Of a stretch of DNA of 64,000 bases, positions 31,360 through 42,454 are shown piece after piece (the stretch's first letter is position 1; each line of letters starts with the position of its first letter). Source of the stretch: Rhynchopus sp. YZ270_cl-10 (lineage: Eukaryota > Euglenozoa > Diplonemea > Diplonemida > Diplonemidae); assembly GCA_964035575.1 (NCBI GenBank), contig OZ037870.1:1280014-1344013 (forward strand). The letters run 5' to 3'. The notes beneath the pieces are model-generated. The model did not search any database and was not told the origin of the DNA. It saw only the letters and a list, made by a program, of their open reading frames with translations. The position numbers and the translations under genes were made by a program.

Positions 31360-32792
31360 TTTTTTACTAGTGCTTAAAATAGGTCAAAAAAAATTTTCCC
31401 GCCGGAGAGAATTTAGTTCGTGGGGTGAATCCCTGGTACTGAATGGTCAAAAAAAAAATTGCGATTTGCGCGTGATCCCTTCCCCAGCACAAGTGATATT
31501 ACAGCTGAACTTTCCTGATACTAAACCCAGCAAAACGATGGAGAATTTCATCAATCCCCCCTCACTGAGGGTCTCTTTGTGTTGTTTAATCAAACAGATG
31601 TACAAGAGAGAGGCATCTGTCATATGAGACTTCATCCTTATTTTGATTATTTTCAACTCTCTGCCGTTGAAGGTAGAGTTGACACGAGCAGTGACACCTT
31701 CTATAACAGGGGGTACGGTACACCTTCAGCAGACTGCAGGATTGAGGAGCGAGCGGGAGTGCTGGGGAAACTTCCTCTCACGGCAGGCGGGTTTGCGCGG
31801 ATGATTTTAAGTACAGTGGACACCCCTCTGCGACCCCCCCTCCGGGGGGGTCTACAGGGTGGGGAGAAATCTCTCTCTCTCTCTCTTTTTTTTCCCCCCC
31901 TTTTTATTTATTTATTTATTTATACAGGGTTTCGCCCCGGTGGGGCGAAGCCCTGGGGCGAAATAAAATGTCATTTTTTCAGGAAAAGATTTTTTTAACG
32001 AAAAAAAATATTTTTCGCCCCGGGGCGAACGCCCTGGTGATCACCCTTTTCCAGTCAGGTTCTGGAACTGACTGTGCGCTTGCTTACAGTTTCCCTGTCA
32101 GCAACTCCAAGTGTCGGTGCCTGCGTCCCAGAGGCGTTTGCACTGTCAACTTCACTTCTTTTATTTGTGTGGATGTCTTTTGTACTTTTGTATTGAGCCG
32201 TATTTTTCTCTGCCACACCTGAAGGTGGCGGTGTATTGAAGTAAAAAAATAATTTTAAAATAGCAAACCCCATCAGTCTTTTATAATAGTAAGTTTCTGA
32301 ATGTGGAAGAAGGTACCGTGGCATAATATACTGCGGTTACTGTTTCGTACTTCCCTGTAATCTCTCCGATTCTTCAAAAATAAGTGTCGTTCAAAAAAGA
32401 AAAGCGAGGTGTCTACACGTTATTATTCAAATTCTTCGGGGGGGAAATAACCGTCAGGTGACGGTGGGTAGGGTATTTGTTCAAAACAAACAAAAATGAG
32501 TAAAGATGTCAGACCAGAGTTCCACGTGTGTTCTTCTCTGCCAAACTCTTTGTGAATGAGGTGTACCGTCTGTAGTTCAGCCCCTTTTAAGGTGATATTG
32601 AGTAGAAAACTCATAATTATCTTGATGGGCATTTCTTAATGCGTGATAATAATTTGTTCTCATTCAGCCCTCAGAGAGCTGTCCAGACTTCCAAATTTCT
32701 TGTGTTTCTACTTTTTTTCTATTTCTTATTTTCTGTCTTTTTCCTCTGTTCAGTACGTGGTTATGAATGACTTTTACCCCTTTATTTTCTGC

Positions 32793-32941
<149 letters not shown>

Positions 32942-33266
32942 ACGAAGTAAGGAGCTATAGCTACGACTTGAGAGATCTAGATAATACTATTCCAAAAATG
33001 AATGCTTCTACCCTTTTTTGATTCTTAAACAATACCACTTCAGCGGAGCTGAAGGTTGGAAGGGGAGGGGGGGATGGTTAGGGACACAAAAATCACTCAT
33101 CTTCATCAGAAAAATTCTTGTTTTTTGCTCCCCTACCCAACTTACCTCTCTTCCCCCACAACAATACATAAACGAACCTCCACCCTGTTTTTTCCCGACC
33201 CAAAACTTTTTCATCTTGTTTTTTCGACAACTTCACACCTTTTTTCACCTACAGGAATAGTATCTA

Positions 33267-33425
<159 letters not shown>

Positions 33426-34212
33426 ACATACCCATCATTGCTCAACACTGTCGAACACGAATGGAGCTAATGAGGGCTGGCTTTTAATTTTTTAAACTTC
33501 CCCCCTTTTTTTGAGACGAAGTTTTATTATTAAAGCACCCCCCTCAGTAGCTCCCGCATGCATGAAATACCGTGCCATGCGCCGTGATTGACTTTGTCTG
33601 CTGGCTGTGTGTTGCTGTTTTTTCTTCATATGATGCTGCCATCATTTCATTACTTTTCTCTGTCTGTCTCTCTCTTCACTCACACCCACCCTTTTCTTGG
33701 TCTGTGTCTTTTTGTACGTTACCAATCCAAAATCAACACTACTCATATCAAATTGGAATGGGATGCCAGTAATTCAAAAAAGACGACTTTCTCTGTTACC
33801 CATGTTTATTCTGTCTTTTTTTTCTGTGCGATGTACGTACTTCCTTCATTGCCCGGAGGGGTATGCGGGACTCTTCTGCTCAGGTAAATGCAAGTTAAAC
33901 CTGGGCAAGGTATACAAAGGCGGTTTGCTGCGAAGGGTGCTTGCTCTTGTTGCACGAAACAGCTGCCAACAGCCAGGCCAGAACTCGCTAACAACGTACT
34001 ACTCGGATATTTCTTAAACAGAAACAAAGTATTCGCGGTTCTGGGGACGAACCGCGCTGCAGAAGCCACGCCTCACCAAACAGGTCGAGGTGTGTGTCAC
34101 CACAACCTCTCCCATGGGTTTTATCATGTGATGAGTGTTAAGTTTCTATTTCTAAGAAAACACCTTTTCAGGTACTTTACTAGTGATCAACGATTTTTTA
34201 CAATTTGAACAT

Positions 34213-34251
34213 GGTCCAGGTGGGAGAGCACTTTGCTCTCCCACCTGGACC
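34213..34251. repeat. Perfect 18-bp hairpin
   Basis: GGTCCAGGTGGGAGAGCA and its exact inverse are separated by three bases. It stands alone; no second copy was noticed. Confidence 0.8.
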
Positions 34252-34775
34252 TGACAACCGTGTATTTCCTTTTTCAGTCGTAAGGCATGTTCTTTTGCAA
34301 TTAAGGGGTCGAATTAATAGGGCGGAAAGAAAACGACCACCAGCTGGGTCTCAGGTGCAATAATCAAAAGAATAATTTTGACATTGAAACCACTAAAAAA
34401 GGGGTGGAAGAGTCCTTTCGAAAAGGGCTCTTCACATTCGGAGCAAATTCTATACCCCCCTTTTTTTTTCGGGTGGCATGATGAAGTGTTACAAAAATTT
34501 TCTTTTTTTTTGAAATAAATTTCATACCCGAAAGGTGTAAAATACTTGTGTACGCGCAAGATTCATCTTTCAAGGTTCAATACTCCTCAAAGCCTACCAA
34601 TTGCTTTGGCGCAACGAACACAACCAACAAAACAACAACACCAACAATTCCTCCGTGTCTCGTTGCCCTTTTTTTTTTCTTCTTCGAATTCCATGTTGTT
34701 ACTGCCCTTCCTCCTTCTCCCTATGTATCTCTACCTAAATAACCTTAACTTGATAAATTAAGCGTAAAATAAAAT

Positions 34776-34818
34776 ATGTACAATGACCTAATCACGCAAG
34801 GCTTAGGTCATTGTACAT
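34776..34818 (+). repeat. Type 1 hairpin unit with a 16-bp perfect stem
   Basis: ATGTACAATGACCTAA (34776-34791) pairs fully with TTAGGTCATTGTACAT (34803-34818) around an 11-base loop, TCACGCAAGGC. The core keeps the CTAA/TTAG and CACG..AGG pattern of type 1 units. Confidence 0.75.
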
Positions 34819-35980
34819 CCCCCTATTTTTGATGAGTGTGCACGAGAGGACACGCATCTCTCAACTTTTCTTTTTTATGGGTCCCACAACTATTAATTAA
34901 AGCGCATTCTTGTCTTTTCACTGCCGTGCCCGACAAAGAACGGCGCTTCTTTCCCCCTCTCTCGTGTCTCCAGCCAGGCATTTGCACTATTAGTTTCACT
35001 GTTAAATATGTAGTGCACGTGAGACACACATGGCGTAATTTTTGACTTGACAACTTTTTTTTTCAGACTATAGTCTGATAACTTATTTATTTGTTTTTTT
35101 TTTGGTACCCCGGAAATCCAAAAAGAAGTACGCGAGAAGTACGCTAAATGGGGTCGGGAACACCGTTCTTTGGATTTTTTTTTGGGTACTTTATGACCCT
35201 GCCCGATTTTGGGCGATTTTTTGTCACCAACACCTCGGTTCATATTCTTCCGAGCACAATCACAACGAACCATTTTGTGGTCCATATTTTCCCCCCTCAC
35301 CACCCCCAATCCTAGCGCCACACAGTGTAGGTTTCAGATCGTCCAGTGGGTGAGTGATGGAAAGTTTCTCATCAGCTTGGGCGATTGTGATGAATTGTGT
35401 ATTCGGCTCTAGTGAAGAACGCATGCCACGACCCCCCCTTCTTCTGATTTTTTCCCCCTCCTGGAAGTAAAGGGTTTAAAACTGCGTTCTCATATTATTT
35501 TTGTTCTTCTTCGTATTTTATCTTAATCTTTGATGAACGAAGGGTTTTTTTTTTGTACTCTCCCCCACCCCACCCCCCATGAATATTTCCCCTACTTGAT
35601 TCCCCTTCCAAACCCTAAAGCCCATTTTTTTCCCCACTCTTGTACACGTCAGCGGACCAAGAGTTTTGTCGTCAGACCTGCTTGCCGCCACATCCTTGTA
35701 GGGAGTTGTGCTGTCTGGATGCTACTACCTTGGGATTTTTTTTTACTTCTTGCGTGTGTTCCTTCCTCCCTTTCCTTATTCTACACCCCCGACCCCCAAC
35801 CCATTCCCTTCTAAAAAATGGATCACACCCCAGCTCCAGCAACGATGGTACCACCACTGCTCCTTCGATGATTCGGATAAACACATTGTCTAGGGAGCAT
35901 CCGGGTGCCCGCAACAACACTATTCACAAAAAAAAATATAGTGGAGCACACTCTAGGGTGGCTACACTAATACAACCAAG

Positions 35981-38811
35981 CAGGGCTATTTCTAAATATG
36001 GGGTCCGGGGCAGGGCGCGCGCTAAATCCACACCCTCACACCCGGTTTTTTCGAGGTTTTTTCGCGGTACAAAAATTTTTTGATTACACGATTTCCTTAA
36101 GAAAATCAGAGAATCCCATATTGTACAGTAAGGGCACTTCAGATAGTTTTTGGACACACATGTGACCCCACCGTGGAGAGCAATCGGCTCGCACAATCAA
36201 AAGAAAGCAGAGAAAAGGGGAAAGAAAAAAGAAAAAGTTGGGTACCGTGCGCCTGCGGCGCTACCTGTTCCCTACCCCCCCATGATGTACTTATGTATAT
36301 TCCACCTGATTTTGACCATGTTTGCCGGTGTTTTCCGGTGTTGGCCGGTGAAGTCGGTACTGTGTACCTGTGTACTGTGTACTGTGTACTGTGTACTGTG
36401 TACTGTGTACTGTGTACTGTGTACTGTGTACTGTGTACTGTGTACTGTGTACTGTGTACTGTGTACTGTGTACTGTGTACTGTGTACTGTGTACTGTGTA
36501 CTGTGTACTGTGTACTGTGTACTGTGTACTGTGTACTGTGTACTGTGTACTGTGTACTGTGTACTGTGTACTGTGTACTGTGTACTGTGTACTGTGTACT
36601 GTGTACTGTGTACTGTGTACTGTGTACTGTGTACTGTGTACTGTGTACTGTGTACTGTGTACTGTGTACTGTGTACTGTGTACTGTGTACTGTGTACTGT
36701 GTACTGTGTACTGTGTACTGTGCACTGTGCACTGTGTACTGTGTACTGTGTACTGTGTACTGTGTACTGTGTACTGTGTACTGTGTACTGTGTACTGTGT
36801 ACTGTGTACTGTGTACTGTGTACTGTGTACTGTGTACTGTGTACTGTGTACTGTGTACTGTGTACTGTGTACTGTGTACTGTGTACTGTGTACTGTGTAC
36901 TGTGTACTGTGTACTGTGTACTGTGTACTGTGTACTGTGTACTGTGTACTGTGTACTGTGTACTGTGTACTGTGTACTGTGTACTGTGTACTGTGTACTG
37001 TGTACTGTGTACTGTGTACTGTGTACTGTGCACTGTGTACTGTGTACTGTGTACTGTGTACTGTGTACTGTGTACTGTGTACTGTGTACTGTGTACTGTG
37101 TACTGTGTACTGTGTACTGTGTACTGTGTACTGTGTACTGTGTACTGTGTACTGTGTACTGTGTACTGTGTACTGTGTACTGTGTACTGTGTACTGTGTA
37201 CTGTGTACTGTGTACTGTGTACTGTGTACTGTGTACTGTGTACTGTGTACTGTGTACTGTGTACTGTGTACTGTGTACTGTGTACTGTGTACTGTGTACT
37301 GTGTACTGTGTACTGTGTACTGTGTACTGTGTACTGTGTACTGTGTACTGTGTACTGTGTACTGTGTACTGTGTACTGTGTACTGTGTACTGTGTACTGT
37401 GTACTGTGTACTGTGTACTGTGTACTGTGTACTGTGTACTGTGTACTGTGTACTGTGTACTGTGTACTGTGTACTGTGTACTGTGTACTGTGTACTGTGT
37501 ACTGTGTACTGTGTACTGTGTACTGTGTACTGTGTACTGTGTACTGTGTACTGTGTACTGTGTACTGTGTACTGTGTACTGTGTACTGTGTACTGTGTAC
37601 TGTGTACTGTGTACTGTGTACTGTGTACTGTGTACTGTGTACTGTGTACTGTGTACTGTGTACTGTGTACTGTGTACTGTGTACTGTGTACTGTGTACTG
37701 TGTACTGTGTACTGTGTACTGTGTACTGTGTACTGGCTGTCCGAAAGACCTGAAAATGACCCTTGTTTACGAGTATGGGTTCATATTTTGTGAAAATTTA
37801 AGTCACCAAAATTTTGTCCATTTTTCCGTATATCCCCCACCACAGCCCGGGATTTTCTCGGAAATGTAACATGACCCTGATTTTTCTGCCCCCCTTCACA
37901 TACTTCCTGTAGGTACATTTTTTTGGACCCGATATCCATTTTTTCGGGAAATTTTCGAAAAGTTAGCGCGGGCCCTGGTCCGGGGGGCCCAAAATCCAAT
38001 CCGGGACACAAATTTTTTGGCAGATTTATTTTGTGCCAAAAACGTCCTTATTTGCATTTTTGGGATTCACCCGCGCAGTGGTGGGGTCAATCTCGAAAAT
38101 TGGACAATTTTTTGACCACTTAAATTTTTTGAAAATATGAGCCCGGTCACTAATACGTGGAGCCCATTTTCGGCCAAAAAATGCTGCTCAAAAAAATTTT
38201 ACCCTGAAAATTTTTCAGCCCCAAAACATACCGCGATTGGCATTTCCGGAATCTGTCCGCGCTGTGGTGGGGTCAATTTTCCGAAATGGCCAAGTTCTTG
38301 GTTTTGGTCAAAATGAGTGTAAGGTAAAGGGGCCAAGGTAAATCCCACAACCCAGATTTTCTCCCCCAGATGCTGAAACATGAAAATGCGCGAAAACACC
38401 GGCATTTGCATTTCCAGAATCCGTCCGTTCTGTGGTGGGGTCAATTTGCAGAATTGGGCAAGTTCTTGGTTTTTGTTAAAATGAGTACGGTGCCAGTGTG
38501 ATGCTAGTGTAGAGAACAAGTTTTCTAAGAAACCCCCTCATAGCGCCTCCGGCACGCGGCCTGGTGCGCCCTCTAGGACTTTTCAGAATACATCAAAACC
38601 CCCGTTATTTGCACAATCTGGAAGAAAACTTTTCAACACAAAAAAAATCGGCAACTTTCTTCAAGCAGAAAGCCCATCACCCCCCTCTCTGTAAGTACTG
38701 TAGTACGTTCAAATTTTTTGGCAGCCCTGTATATAAGCCCCGTGCAAATTTTTTGGCAACTTTCATTTTCCAAAAATCAGGGACAGGGACAGGTTTTTAG
38801 AAATAGCCCTG
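35981..38811. mobile_element. 2.8-kb hAT-type element carrying a 7-bp satellite
   Basis: The ends CAGGGCTATTTCTAAA and TTTAGAAATAGCCCTG are inverse. It is flanked by the perfect 8-bp direct repeat CAACCAAG (35973-35980 and 38812-38819). The left part includes a CACCTGATTTTGACC stretch, and the centre is the 7-bp satellite at 36361-37735. The right part has three diverged copies of a block with GTGGTGGGGTCAAT, spaced about 170-190 bp apart, whose relative occurs near 28470. No transposase is seen, so it is non-autonomous, and large for such an element. Confidence 0.85.
36361..37735. repeat. 7-bp satellite (TGTGTAC)n, about 196 copies
   Basis: About 1375 bp of almost perfect TGTGTAC repeats with only rare GTGCAC variants (near 36722, 36729 and 37030). 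As 7 is not a multiple of 3, several frames stay open and give long repetitive false proteins. Confidence 0.98.
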
Positions 38812-39284
38812 CAACCAAGTTTTCAAAAAAAAAAAAAAAAAAAAAATCACAAAAAAATCACAAAACGACAATGTAACAACACACCGTCTTGAACATAATA
38901 TACAGAGAGGTGTACTAAAGGGTAGAAATTCGATATGATGGTGTTTTATAACGGTAGTATACATACAGAACCCGTCCTCGGACAGGTGATAGTCGAAGCT
39001 ACAAAAAATCGTTGAGCACCAAAATATACAAAAAAAAAACAAAATTCCCCCGCTCCCCTGTTTTCCCCCCCTTCTCCCCCTTTTTTGAACAACAAAACAC
39101 TGAACCGCCAATTTTAAATTTCTTGAATCAGACCAGAGTATGTGGCTTTCTGCCGCACACACCTCTTTTCAGGATTGTGGTTGCCGTCCTTGAGAAGGAC
39201 TCTGATTATTTTGGGTTCCTATATTTTTGAGGTAACGTGAAGCACAACAAGCCTTTATGTCCTGACAAACTCTTTTTCATTTTC

Positions 39285-39317
<33 letters not shown>

Positions 39318-39320
<3 letters not shown>

Positions 39321-39794
39321 GGTGAGGTGATCCAGCGCACACTTTTCCACACTTTTTCACACCGTGAAAACATGTGAAAATAAGTGAAAACGTGTGAAAC
39401 CAAGGTGAAAATGTGTGAAATCAAGTGAAAACATGTGAAACCATGTGAAAATGTGTGAAACCATGTGAAAATATGTGAAACCATGTGAAAACATGTGAAA
39501 CCATGTGAAAATGTGTGAAACCATGTGAAAATATGTGAAACCATGTGAAACCAAGTGAAACCAAGTGAAAATGTGTGAAACCATGTGAAAACACCAAGTT
39601 TTTTTTCTGGAGGAATCCACTCAGAGTGCGTGAAGCAGTTTTTTTTTTCACTTTCGTACACACTTTTTCACACCGTGAAACCATGTGAAAATGTGTGAAA
39701 CCAAGTGAAAATGTGTGAAACCATGTGAAAATGTGTGAAAATGTGTGAAACCAAGTGAAAATGTGTGAAAAAGCGTGAGACTGGATCACCTCAA
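39318..39794. repeat. GTGAAACCATGTGAAAATGT minisatellite within inverted ends
   Basis: Degenerate 12-bp words (GTGAAACCATGT, GTGAAAATGTGT) run through most of the segment, in two blocks split near 39600-39660. GAGGTGATCCAG at the left and CTGGATCACCTC at the right are exact inverses, so the array may be cargo of an inverted-repeat element. Confidence 0.75.
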
Positions 39795-40484
39795 GGGACT
39801 TTCCTCGATTCTTAGTGTAGCTCCACGAGGAAAGCCAGATATCTTGTGATATCTGTGGTGCCGTTTCTCTCCCGCTTTAAAAAAAAAAAAAATGGTACAA
39901 GGAAATCTTGCCAACTGGTGTCGATATTATCAGAACAAATAGGGTATCAAACCAGGGCTTCCTCATCTCCCTGCCACACTCTTGAGGGATGAGGTCTGCC
40001 GTCTGTATGTTATCCATTCTGACTTTTTAACCCCCATCTCTTTGGGGGTCTGTCGATGCAAAAAATAAACTAAAATAAAATACCCATTCCATCCCATACC
40101 ACCCCCATCCCATTGAAAGAAAACACCCTCCCCCGCACCCACCACGCTGTTGAAAATAAAATTTTTAGCGTGGAGCAAACAGGGCAGTGCGAGAAAAGCC
40201 TCTTTGTCTGTTCGTGCGTCGGGATTTGCCTTTTGAACCTTGCGGCCTACGTGGCCTCGTTTGCTGATTATCATCGCGTTCATCAGCAATTACTTAAGCG
40301 TTTGATATAGTGGAGCTCATCCTCGGGTGTCTGCACTATTTCAACCCCTCAAAAAAAATTCTTTGACACCGAAAAAAAAAAATGTATTCTATCTTTTAAG
40401 TACTGTGGGTGATCGCCGTTTCTTTACCCAACCGGACCCTACATCAGGGATTCATGTCCCTGTGTTTGCAATGATCCCCGTTCA

Positions 40485-40640
40485 TCTGTGAGTGGAAGCG
40501 GGAGTAGCACATATCAGATGCAAACCACGAAATGGGTGTACGACTGCTTGGGGTCCACCCCCCACGGTACAGCCGGTCATTGTACCAAAGGTACACTGTT
40601 CACGAGAGGGCTTTGGATTTTCAAGCCAACTTTTTTATTA
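40485..40640 (+). repeat. CCACGAAATGG repeat (type 3), full copy
   Basis: It begins near GTGGAAGCGGGAGTAG, then ATATCAGATGCAAACCACG, CCCCCCACGGTACAGCCGGT and GTACACTGTTCACGAGAGGG, and ends in a T-tract 60 nt before the CCDC12 start. The related unit at 60700-60844 begins with the same GTGGAAGCGG word. Confidence 0.75.
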
Positions 40641-40701
40641 CATTTTACCGAGAAAAATCGACCCCGAAAAAACCCCCTCTCAGGAAAAGCACACGCAAAA
40701 A

Positions 40702-41648
40702 ATGGGAAAACGGGAGCGCGATTTAGAAGAAGAAGAAGAAGAGGAGGAGGAGGAGGAAGAAGAGGAAGAGGAAGAGGAAGACTCTGATGCCGATTCCCTT
40801 TTGCATGAGGTCATCAACACTGGGGAGCAGGTACAGCTGCGGTTTCGGACGTATACCCCACAGGACAAGATGCTGCAGAAGAAGGTGGTGAAGAACACAT
40901 CGCTTATCAAAAGGTGTCCCCTTGAAGACGATATTCCGGCAGACGCCTATCCCCCAGGCGTGGCGCCACGTGAACACCAGTCAGAGATTGCAGGGTTCCT
41001 TCCAGAGATTACCAACCTCGACCTCAAAACGCTTATCTCCCCTAAACAACAGATTCTCGCGAAATGGTATTTGAGCTGTGTTTTTTTTTTTTTAGTTTCA
41101 ACTACCGTATTCGTACAAAAATTATCCGTAAAAAAGGAACTTCCAGAAAAATCCTGAAAAGGTCAAAACATTAGTTCAATAATTTTGTACGAATTACGGT
41201 ACTCTTTTTTGTCTATCTCTTTGTTTTATGTTATGCTCTTTCAGGACGCAGAAGGCGATTGCGCGCATAAAACGGCAGAAGGTTGATGGCATGGACGAAG
41301 ACGAGTCGTCGTCGTCCTCCGATGAAGAGAGCGAGTCTGACGAATCCAGTGGGAGCAGCGGAAGCAGCGAAAATAAGAACGCTCGGCAGGTTTGTTGACC
41401 ATTTGATCAATTTCCCCATTTTTCATTTCCTTTCTGGTGCATGTGTTGACTCTCAAATACTTTCAATTCTGTGAACTGAAATTATATGATTATGATCATT
41501 TCTTCTTATTTTCTCTTTTTTTTCGAGTCCATTCAAAAAACCCCCTCCCCGAAATGCTCCTTTCGAATACAACTATTTCAACACACAGACTGCCGCAGGG
41601 AAGGAGGAAATCGAGCACGAACCTTCCTCAGAAGAGTCAAGAGAATAA
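40702..41648 (+). CDS. CCDC12: CCDC12/Cwf18-like spliceosome protein
   Basis: Exons 40702-41066, 41245-41389 and 41589-41648 encode 189 residues. After MGKRERD comes an 18-residue Glu run and an acidic stretch. Then follow LRFRTYTPQDK, which matches the LKFRNYTP motif of Cwf18 proteins, a block of about 50 residues, and NLDLKTLISPKQQILAKWTQ with RIKRQK, which matches their WDLKRD...L..RTQ.AI motif. The end is acidic and Ser-rich. Cwf18/CCDC12 is a small component of the Prp19-associated activated spliceosome, in keeping with an intron-bearing genome. I chose ATG 40702 because upstream in-frame codons lie in a repeat and a likely trans-splice AG is at 40682-40683. Donors are GTATTT and GTTTGT. 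Intron 1 holds a short inverted-repeat element. Confidence 0.8.
41104..41201. mobile_element. TA-flanked inverted-repeat element in a CCDC12 intron
   Basis: TACCGTATTCGTACAAAAAT and the inverse ATTTTGTACGAATTACGGTA bound about 98 bp. The terminal TA on both sides fits a mariner/Stowaway-type target. No coding capacity. Confidence 0.5.
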
Positions 41649-42090
41649 ACAAATTCCAGGGGTTTGGGGGTACGGGTTTGGGGGGGTTGTGGCGTAGTGG
41701 GCGTGTTGGTTTTGGGGGAGTGGGTAAGACCACGTATTGATTGCCACACCTAGGCATTTTTTTTTCCAAGTTTTTCTCAAAAAAACACAACAGAGAGAAC
41801 TGTGGTGTTCCTCTCGTATTTTTCTCCAAAAAAAATATCCCCTTCCGGCCGGCGGTTCAGCTCGCTCTTTTTATTTCGAAAAAGCTAGGTACATTTTTTT
41901 TGTGTGGAAGGTTTTTTGTGATTTCATCCAGATGGCTGGCATGGTGGGGCAGTCAGAAGGCGTGCCTGCATCAATAGCTACCATCTTTGTGGAAATCCCC
42001 CTATCCCCCCTAAATGACCAAAACAAAACAAAAAGCAACACGCCCGAAATAAACATATCCCCTTTCTCCCTGTTTTGACGTTTTCTAGAG

Positions 42091-42280
42091 CATATCAGAT
42101 GTCAACCACGAAATGGATGTAGGACTGCGTTGGGTGTCCACCCCCCGGTGCAGCAGAGAATAAGACTCGGGGGGGACCGGAGACCCGGCTTATTCTCTGC
42201 TGTGCCCCCCCCCGGTACACCCGGTCATTACCAAAAAGGTACACTGTCATGAGAGGGCTGTTGTATTTCAAGTCAAAACC
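42091..42280 (+). repeat. Type 3 repeat interrupted by a 52-bp hairpin
   Basis: The copy is split at its CCACCCCCCGGT segment by a palindromic insert at 42151-42202 whose arms are CAGCAGAGAATAAG and CTTATTCTCTGCTG. The remainder continues with the CGGTACACCCGG word. The insert shows no clear target duplication. Confidence 0.7.
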
Positions 42281-42339
42281 TTTCTTTGACAACAAACCTG
42301 TGGAAACCCAGCTGATGCTGCGCGATAACGAATCTGATC

Positions 42340-42395
42340 AAAGGTGACTAAGCACACAAGAGGCTTAGGTGCATCTTATATACTTTTCTTCTTCT
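42340..42395 (+). repeat. Type 1 hairpin unit before a gene start
   Basis: GGTGACTAAGCACACAAGAG followed by GCTTAGGTGCATCTTATATA and a CT-rich tail. It lies 60-115 nt upstream of the ATG at 42455, and the tail forms the pyrimidine tract leading to an AG at 42451-42452. Confidence 0.65.
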
Positions 42396-42450
42396 TCTTC
42401 TTTCCTCTCAAACTACTCAACATCACCTCCACCCCCTTTTCATCATTTTC

Positions 42451-42452
42451 AG
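42451..42452 (+). promoter_or_regulatory. Candidate spliced-leader acceptor
   Basis: The AG after CCCCCTTTTCATCATTTTC, 3 nt before ATG 42455. Its pyrimidine tract begins in the tail of the type 1 hairpin at 42340-42395. Inferred only from position. Confidence 0.4.
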
Positions 42453-42454
42453 AG

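Larger units (their letters stand above)
35937..38846 (+). repeat. TAGTGGAG micro-repeat split by a hAT insertion
   Basis: The left part (35937-35980) ends CAACCAAG. The 2831-bp element follows, and the unit resumes at 38812 with CAACCAAGTTTTC and an A-tract. The micro-repeat therefore predates the insertion. Confidence 0.8.
38820..40701. other. Intergenic region upstream of the CCDC12 gene
   Basis: No gene supported. It holds a small ACAGAACCCG unit (38961-39006), a GTGAAACCAT minisatellite (39318-39794), a CTGCCACACTCT unit (39973-40062), a TAGTGGAG micro-repeat (40305-40358) and a type 3 repeat (40485-40640) that ends just before the next gene. Confidence 0.55.
41649..42454. other. Intergenic region with several repeats
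   Basis: A type 4 repeat (41916-41990), a type 3 repeat carrying a small insertion (42091-42280) and a type 1 hairpin (42340-42395) lie in series. The T/C-rich tail of the last runs into the acceptor of the next gene. Confidence 0.6.

Noticed and set aside
31925-32034. CAGGG...CCCTG ends considered as a further hAT-type element
   Set aside because: The ends fold (GGGGCGAA pairs) but the flanking 8 bases differ, so no target duplication supports insertion.
36150-37869. Several overlapping open frames of 500 residues or more, Cys/Val/Tyr/Leu/Thr repeats, and matching minus-strand frames
   Set aside because: They are translations of the 7-bp TGTGTAC satellite, which has no stop in these frames. 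There is no coding signal outside the array.
39206-39789. Minus-strand frames with Phe-His-Met-Val-Ser repeats
   Set aside because: They are the translated GTGAAACCATGT minisatellite.
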